From Ectopseudomonas chengduensis (GTDB lineage Bacteria; Pseudomonadota; Gammaproteobacteria; Pseudomonadales; Pseudomonadaceae): DNA of 64,000 bases. Below, piece after piece: positions 54,084 to 63,000 of the stretch. The stretch is from the NCBI RefSeq assembly GCF_900102635.1, contig NZ_FMZQ01000006.1, positions 62,001 through 126,000 of the forward strand, written 5' to 3'. Numbering within the stretch: position 1 is the first letter of the stretch; every line of letters starts with the position of its first letter. Below the pieces are notes generated by a model, which was not told where the DNA came from, did no database searches, and was given only the letters and a program-made list of their open reading frames with translations. A program made the position numbers and the translations under genes.

Positions 54084-57000
54084 ATGGCCGATTTCATCAA
54101 ATCCGATCTCAAGTTCATCCTGCAGCAGATTTTCATTGCTGAGGCGCATGCCGCCGGACAGAGCCTGAGCGAATTGCTGCCCAACTCCCAGGTGCCCTGG
54201 GGGCTGCGTACAGTGGATGGCAGCTACAACAATCTGGTGGAGGGCCGTACCTTCTGGGGCGCCGCCGACCAGGAGTTCCTCCTGTTGCTGGACCAACAGT
54301 TCCGCAACGACCAGGACGGCGACACCTTCGATATGAACGGTGCGGCGCCCGGTGGGCTGGTGACCAACACCGACTACGGCGCCGCCGGTAACGTGGCCGA
54401 TGCCGACCCACGGATCATCTCCAACCTGATCGTCGACCAGACCATCAGCAACCCGGCGGCGGTACAGGTTTTCATTGATGCCGGGATGGGCGTGCTTGCC
54501 GACGGCAGCCAGCTGGACCCCGATGGCAACCCCTATCCCGTCGGCACCGTGCTGGATCTCGACGGTGTGGCGATTCCTGCCGGCCAGTCGTTATTTATTC
54601 CCAATACTGCGCCGGACGAAGGGCTTTCGGCCGGCTTCAATACCTGGTTCACCTTCTTCGGGCAGTTTTTCGACCATGGCCTGGACCTGGTCAACAAGGG
54701 CGACAACGGTTTCGTCTTCATTGCGCTGCAGCCGGACGATCCGCTGTACAACCCCGCCACGCCGCAGACCAACTTCATGGTCATCACCCGCGCCAGCGTC
54801 GAGGTGGATGCGGACGGCAACCGGGTGCACGTCAACCAGACCACGCCGTTCGTCGACCAGAACCAGACCTACAGCTCGCACGCTTCGCACCAGGTATTCC
54901 TGCGCGCCTATGTGCTGGTGGACGGCCAACCCATGGCCACCGGCAAGCTGCTGACCAACCGCGATCTGGGCGGCGATGGCATCTTCGGTACCGAGGACGA
55001 CGTGGAACTGGGCGGCATGGCCACCTGGGCCGTGCTCAAGGCTCAGGCTCGCGATGTGCTGGGCATCGAACTGGACGATCAAGACGTCGGCCGGGTGCCG
55101 CTGCTGGCCACCGACCAGTACGGCAACTTCATCCCCGGCGCTAACGGCATGCCGCAACTGGTTACCGCCGGCGGCCTGGTCGAGGCCAGCCTGGATGCAC
55201 CAGTGGACGCCTCCCTGGCGCTGACCACCGGTCATGGCTTCCTAGATGACATTGCCCATTCGGCCAACCCGTTCAACAGCCAGACCGGCGCGCCGCTGGT
55301 AGCCGATGCCGATGGTGTGGCCGGGGTCAATGACGGCCTGGCGGGCACCTACGACGATGAACTGCTCGACGCCCACTTCATGGCCGGCGATGGCCGGGTC
55401 AACGAGAACATCGGCCTGACCGCCGTGCATCATGTGTTCCACGCCGAGCACAACCGCCTGGTCGAACACACCAAGGACGTGGCCCTGCAGGCCGCCGCCG
55501 ACGGTGATATCGCCTTCCTCAATCAGTGGCTGCTGCAGCCGGTCGGCGCGATTCCGGCCGATCTGTCGACCTTGGTATGGAACGGCGAACGGCTGTTCCA
55601 GGCCGCCAAGTTCGGTACCGAGATGCAGTACCAGCACCTGGTGTTCGAGGAGTTCGCCCGTAAGGTACAACCGCTGGTGGACGAGTTCCTCATCCCCAAC
55701 GGTTACGATGCCACCATCAACCCGGCGATCATGGCCGAGTTCGCTCACACCGTGTATCGCTTCGGTCACTCGATGTTGACCGAGACCGTGGATCGCTTCG
55801 ACCCGAGCTTCCAGAACGACAGCAGCATGGGCCTGATCGAGGCCTTCCTCAACCCATTGGCGTTCAATGACAACGGCACGCTGACGCCCGAAGAAGCTGC
55901 TGGCGCCATCGTCCGTGGCCTGACCCGGCAACTGGGCAACGAGATCGACGAGTTCGTCACCGGTGCTCTGCGCAGCAACCTGCTTGGCCTGCCGCTGGAC
56001 CTGGCGGCGATCAATCTCGCCCGCGGTCGCGACACCGGCGTGCCATCGCTGAACGAGGCGCGCGCCGAGTTCTATGCCATGACCGGCGACAGCCAGCTCA
56101 AGCCCTACACCAGCTGGCTGGATTTCGCCCTGCACCTCAAGCACCCGGAATCGCTGATCAACTTCATCGCCGCCTACGGCACCCATGCCAGCATCACCGG
56201 GGTGACTTCGCTGGCGGCCAAGCGCGCGGCGGCCATGGATATCGTGTTCGGCGGTGGGGCGATTTCCGATGACGCGCGCATGGCCTTCCTCAACGGGCCG
56301 GCGGCCAGCACCGGGGTCAACGACATCGATTTCTGGATCGGTGGTCTGGCCGAGCAGATCATGCCCTTCGGCGGTATGCTCGGTTCCAGCTTCAACTTCG
56401 TTTTCGAGACGCAGATGGAGGCGCTGCAGAACGGCGACCGTTTCTACTACCTGGCGCGCCTGGACGGCCTCAACTTCCTCACCGAGATGGAGGACAACTC
56501 CTTCGCCAAACTGGTAATGCGCCATACCGACGCGGTGCACCTGCCGGCGGACATCTTCTCCAGACCGGGGCTGATCCTCGAGGTGAATCAGTCTGCGCAG
56601 TTCAACGACGGGCTCGGTAGCGCCGACCCGGTTGGCGACAATCCGCTGATCCCACTGGTGATCCGCGACAACCCGGAGACACCGGGTGTCGAAACCAACT
56701 ACCTGCGTTACACCGGCGACGAGCATGTGGTGCTCGGCGGCACCGCAGGCGACGACGTGATGATCGGCAGCATCGGCGACGACACCCTGTGGGGCGACGG
56801 CGGCAATGACCGCCTGGAAGGCGGCGACGGCAACGACATGATTGAGGGCGGCGCCGGCCATGACATCATCACCGACAAGGGTGGCGATGATGTGCTCAAG
56901 GGTGGCGACGGCAATGACGTGATCCACGGCGGTAACGGCTTCAACCTGATCCTCGGCGGCCATGGCAACGACTTCATCATCACCGGTGAGGACGTTTCGG

Positions 57001-60000
57001 AGGTCTTTGCCGGCACTGGTAACGACTTCATCCTCGGCGCCAAGGGCAACCTGCAGACCATGGGTAACGAGGGCGACGACTGGATCGAGATCGGCACCCA
57101 GGACGGCGCGCCTGGCGACAACCTGGAACCCTTTGCCAGCGATAGCGTGAACGGCCATGACGTGTTCATCACGGGACCCGGCTTCGACGAGCTGATAGGC
57201 GAGGGCGGCGACGACATCATGGTCGGCTCCGAAGGCGCCGACCACTTCGATGGTGGCTCCGGTTTCGACTGGGCGGTGTACAAGAACGACCCCTTCGGGG
57301 TGAAGGTCGACCTGATCGTCGACGATTTCGTCGAGCCGCCGGTGGCTCCGTCCAATGCCGGTATCCTCGACCGTTTCGCCGAGGTGGAAGGTCTGTCCGG
57401 TTCGGCCCATGCCGATATCCTGCGCGGCGATAACGCCGACGCGGCGCTGATCGCCCAGGCCGGTGCCCGCGGCAGCGTACTGACGGCCGAGGGTATCGCC
57501 CGTATCGCCGGCATGCAGCAGATGCTCACCGAGTTCTTCGGGGCACCGCAGAGCTCCTTCGGCAGCGGCAACATCATCCTCGGCGGCGGCAGTAGTGACG
57601 TGCTGGAGGGACGCGGTGGCGACGACCTGCTCGACGGCGACCGCTGGCTCAACGTACGCATCAGCGTGCGCGCCGGGATGGATGCCGACGGTAATCCTAG
57701 CGGCCCGGAAATCGCGTCCTTCAACAGCATGAAGGACATGATGCACCTGATGCTCGACGGCACCTACAACCCCGGGCAACTGATGATCGTGCGCGAGATT
57801 CTCGACAGCGCCGATAGCTTCGATACTGCGTTGTATGCCGGCCCGCGCGAGAACTACACGGTGACCACGCTTGCCGGCGTGACCATCGTCACCGACAACG
57901 TCGGCGACGAAGGCACCGACCGCCTGCTCAATATCGAGCGCATCCAGTTTGCCGACAGCGCACTGGTGTGGGTCGGCGGCCAGTTCGTCGACGAAGTGGC
58001 CGGTACCCAGCAGGGCGGCAATTTCTCGCCCACGGGCACGCTGCAGATTCTCGATGCTGGCAGTGGTAATCCAGATAGCACCCCGGCGGTCGGTCAGTTG
58101 CTGCGGGTTTCGGCTGCTGGGGTCGTGGATGCGGACAATGCCGGAGGGCTGATCACCGGTCGGCCAGTCAGCTATGTCTGGCAGTACGAGGCAGAGCCCG
58201 GCTCGGGCATCTTCCAGGACATCATCGTCGAGGGCGGCGCCCGGCCGTCCACCCAGGATGGCGTTTCCTATCGCGTCACCCCCGATCTGGATGGTCTGGC
58301 AATCCGTGTGATCGCCACCTACCAGGACGATAACGGTGTGCTGGAGCGAGTGTCTTCCGCTGCCACTCAGCCGGTGGCTGGAGGCTCGATACCCTTGCCG
58401 CCGCCACCGCTGCCGGTGGAAAGCGATGTGGTCAGCCCCGGCAATGGTCTGCGCCTGATCCGCTCCGACCTGCAGTTCATCCTCGACCAGATTCTTATCG
58501 CCGAGCGCCATGCCGCCGGCGAGGACCTGATGGATATCATCCCCAACTCGCGCCTGCCCTGGGGCCTGCGTACGGTGGATGGCTCGTTCAACAACCTGGT
58601 GCCGGGGCAGCAGTACTTCGGCGCGGCGGATCAGCCGTTCCCGACCGCGACGACGCAGAACTTCATCAACGACCCGGATGGCGACAGCATCGATCTTAAC
58701 GGGCCGTTACCGGGCGGTGTGTTCGTCAATGGCAACTATGCCTACGATCCGACCAACCCTGCCTCGCCGCGCGACGTGGTGGACGCCGACCCGCGGACCA
58801 TCTCCAACCTGATCGTCGACCAGACCATCACCAACCTGGCGGCGGTGCAGGCCTATGTCGATGCCGGCCTGGGTACTCTGGACGCCAACGGCGTGCTGCT
58901 GGATCTCAACGGCCAGCCGATCCCGGGCGGGGTGCCGCTGTTCATTCCCAACAGTGCTCCGGACGAGGGGCTGTCGGCGGGCTTCAACTCCTGGTTCACC
59001 CTGTTCGGCCAGTTCTTCGATCACGGCCTGGACCTGGTCAACAAGGGCGGCAACGGCACGGTGTTCATCCCGCTGCAGCCTGATGATCCGCTCTATGTCG
59101 AGGGTGGCTCGGCCAACTTCATGGTACTGACGCGCGCCACCAACCAGGCGGTGCTGGCCGGTACGGACGGTGTGCTTGGCACCTCCGATGACGTGCATGT
59201 GCATGTCAACCAGACCACGCCTTTCGTCGACCAGAACCAGACCTACACCTCGCATGCCTCGCACCAGGTGTTCCTGCGCGAGTACGCCATGACCGACGAG
59301 GGCCCGGTGGCTACCGGGCGCCTGCTCAACGGTGCCGATGGCGGCCTGCCGACCTGGGCCGAAATCAAGGCCCAGGCGCTCGACATGCTGGGCATCGTGC
59401 TGAGCGATGCCGATGTGGTGAACGTGCCGCTGCTGGCCACCGACCAGTACGGCAAGTTCATCCCGGGTGGCAACGGCTATCCGCAGTTCGTCACCGGTGG
59501 TGGTCTGGTTTCCGCCGGGCCGGGTGGGGTGGAGGTGCCCAACGATGTGATTCGCACCAATCACGCCTTCCTCGACGATATTGCGCATAACGCCAACCCC
59601 TTCAACAGCCAGACTGGCGCGCTGAAGACGGCCGATGGCGACGATGCCGTGGGGCTGACCCTCGGCGGCGGGCAGAGCAGCGGCAACACCTACGACGATG
59701 AGCTGCTCGATGCCCACTTCATTACCGGCGACGGTCGCGGCAACGAGAATATCGGTCTGACCGCCATTCACCATGTGTTCCATGCCGAGCACAACCGCGT
59801 GGTGGCGCATACCAAGGACGTGGTGCTGGCCTCCAACGACATCAACTTCATCAACCAGTGGTTGCTGGAGCCGGTGAACAGTCTGCCGGGCAGCCCGGAT
59901 GGCTTGGTGTGGAACGGCGAGCGGCTGTTCCAGGCCGCGCGTTTCGCCACCGAGATGCAGTATCAGCACCTGGTGTTCGAGGAGTTCGCGCGCAAGGTGC

Positions 60001-63000
60001 AGCCGCAGGTGGACGTGTTCTTCAACGCCACCCAGGTCTACGACAGCACCCTCAACCCGGCGATCCTCGCCGAGTTCGCCCACGTGGTATACCGCTTCGG
60101 CCACTCGATGCTGACCGAGACGGTAGATCGCTTCGACCCGAATTTCGTCTCCAGCGAACTGGGGTTGATTGAGGCCTTCCTCAATCCACTGATGTTCAAC
60201 CAGTTGAGAAATCCGGACTTCGATCCACTACAGCCAGTGGGACCGGGCAATCCGGAATACATCACCGTCTCGGCGGAAGAAGCCGCTGGCGCCCTGGCGC
60301 GCGGCATGACCCGGCAGCTCGGCAACGAGATCGACGAGTTCGTCACCGAGGCCCTGCGCAACAACCTGCTTGGCCTACCGCTGGACCTGGCGACGATCAA
60401 CCTGGCCCGTGGTCGCGATACCGGGGTGCCGTCGCTCAACGCGGCGCGTCAGGAGTTCTACAACATGACCGGCGATAGCCAGCTCAAGCCGTACACCAGC
60501 TGGGTCGACTTCGCCATGAACCTCAAGCACCAGACCTCGCTGGTCAACTTCATCGCCGCCTATGGTACGCATGAGGCGTTGCTGGCTCTCGACGTCAATA
60601 CCCTGGCCGAGAAGCGGGCGGTGGCCTTCGCCCTGGTATTCGGCGGCACGGCGTTGATCAACGAGGGAACCGCCGAGGAGCGGTTGTTCGATGCCGATGG
60701 TGCTGGCGTCAACCGTGCCGCCTTCCTCTATGGTCCGGCGGCCACTACCGGGGTCAACGCCATCGACTTCTGGATCGGCGGCCTGGCCGAGAAGATCATG
60801 CCCTTCGGCGGCATGCTCGGCTCCACCTTCAACTTCGTCTTCGAGACGCAGATGGAGGCTTTGCAGGATGCCGACCGTTTCTACTACCTGGAGCGCCTGG
60901 CCGGTCTGAACATGCTCACCGAGATGGAGAACAACTTCTTCTCGCGCATTGTCATGGCCAACACCGATGCCACTCACCTGCCGGGAGATATCTTCTCCAC
61001 CCCGGGCTTTATCCTCGAGGTGGACCAAGCCAGGCAGTACACCGGCCTGGGCGACGATGGCCGCGCCGATCCGGAAGGCGACAACCCGCTGCTGCCAGAC
61101 GTTATGCGCGGGCCAAACTTCCTGCAGTACAACGGCGGCGAGCACGTGGTGCTCGGCGGCACGGACGGCAATGACACCCTGGTGGGCGGCATCGGCGACG
61201 ACACCCTGTGGGGCGACGCCGGTAATGACCGCCTGGAGGGCGGCTTCGGCAACGACTTGCACATGGGCGGAGCCGGCGACGACATCATTACCGACATGGG
61301 CGGTGACGACATCATTCGCGCCGGCGAAGGCAACGACGTGGTGCATGCCGGCAACGGCATCAATCTGGTGATGGCTGGCCACGGCAAGGACTTCGTCATC
61401 TCCGGCGAAGACTCCACCGAGGTGTTCGGCGGCCCGGGCGACGACTTCATCCTCGGCACCCGCGGCAACGAGGCGCAGTTCGGTAACGAAGGCAACGACT
61501 GGCTGGAACTGGGCGGTCCCGACGGCAACGGCGGCGACAACTTCAACGAGTTCGGCCTGGACGACGTGATCGGCCATGACGTGTTCATCGGCGAGTTCGG
61601 CATCATCGACCGCATGGACGGCGAGGGTGGTGACGACATCATGTTCGGCAACGGTGGCGAGGGCGACCGCTACGTCGGTGGCTCCGGCTTCGACTGGGCG
61701 GGCTTCCGCGACGATCCGTTCGGGGTCAACGTCGACTTCCGTCTGCGCGCCTTCGATGAAACGCCGGTGGCACCGTCCGATGTGTCGGTGCTGGCGCGCT
61801 TCGAATTCATGGAAGGGCTGTCGGGCTCGCACCATGCCGATATTCTCAACGGCGACGACCGCGACGCCACGGCCATCGCTCTGTCCGGTGCCTACGGCAG
61901 CGTGCTGAGCGACGACTATATGGACATGGTCGACGGCTTGCGGGCGTTCATCAACCAACTGGCCGATCCACTGACCACCTCCGGCGAGGTCACCTCCTTT
62001 GGTGCGGGCAATATCATCCTCGGCGGCAATGGCAGCGATCTGATTGCCGGTAACGGCGGCGACGACCTGATCGACGGTGACATGTGGCTCAACGTGCGTA
62101 TCAGCGTGCGTGCGAACAACGACGGTACGGGCCCGGAAATCGCCACCTTCAACAGCATGGTGCCGATGATCCCGTTCATGCTCAACGGCACCTACAACCC
62201 GGGGCAACTGGTCATCGTCCGCGAGCTGATGCCCGGTACGGTCGACCCGAACAACCTCGGGAACTCCTTCGATACGGCGGTCTACTCGGGGCTGATGTCC
62301 GAGTATGAAGTGATCGAGTGGGGCGACGGCCTGTGGGGCGTGCGTCATATCGGTCCGGCGCCCGTTGACAACGACGGTGACGGCCAGCTCGATGCGGTCG
62401 GCGCCGATGGCGCGGACATGATCCGCAATATCGAGCGCATCCAGTTCAACGATCAGGCCATGGTGCTGGTCGAAGGACGCAATGCCGAGGTGGAAGGCGT
62501 GCTGCGTATCAGCGACGGCTCGCCCAGTGTCGGCCAGGTGCTCAGCGTCTCGGCCGCGCTGGTGCGCGACGCCGACAACATCGGCGTCGGTAATCCGAAC
62601 GGCGCCATCACCGGGCCGATCAGCTACTACTGGCAGGTGGATCCTGAGGGCGACGGTACCTTCGAAGATATCGTGACGGAAAACATCGGCGGCGAGGCCG
62701 CCCGTGCTACCGGCCCGAACTTCACCGTGACACCCGAGCTCGAGGGCCTGGCCCTGCGCGTCAAGGCGATCTACAAGGACGCTCACGGCGTGCTGGAGAC
62801 CGTGTTCTCGACGCCAACCACGGCCGTTACTCTGGTGGGCGATCCGAACGACCTGCCGGTGGGCACGGTATCGCTCAGCAATCCGCTGCCGCTGAGTGGG
62901 CAACCCCTCTCTGCCATCCTGGACTTCACCGATGCCGATGGCTTGGCGGGTGTCGAATTCCACTATCAGTGGCAGCGCGGTGACGGGGTGAGCTTTACCG

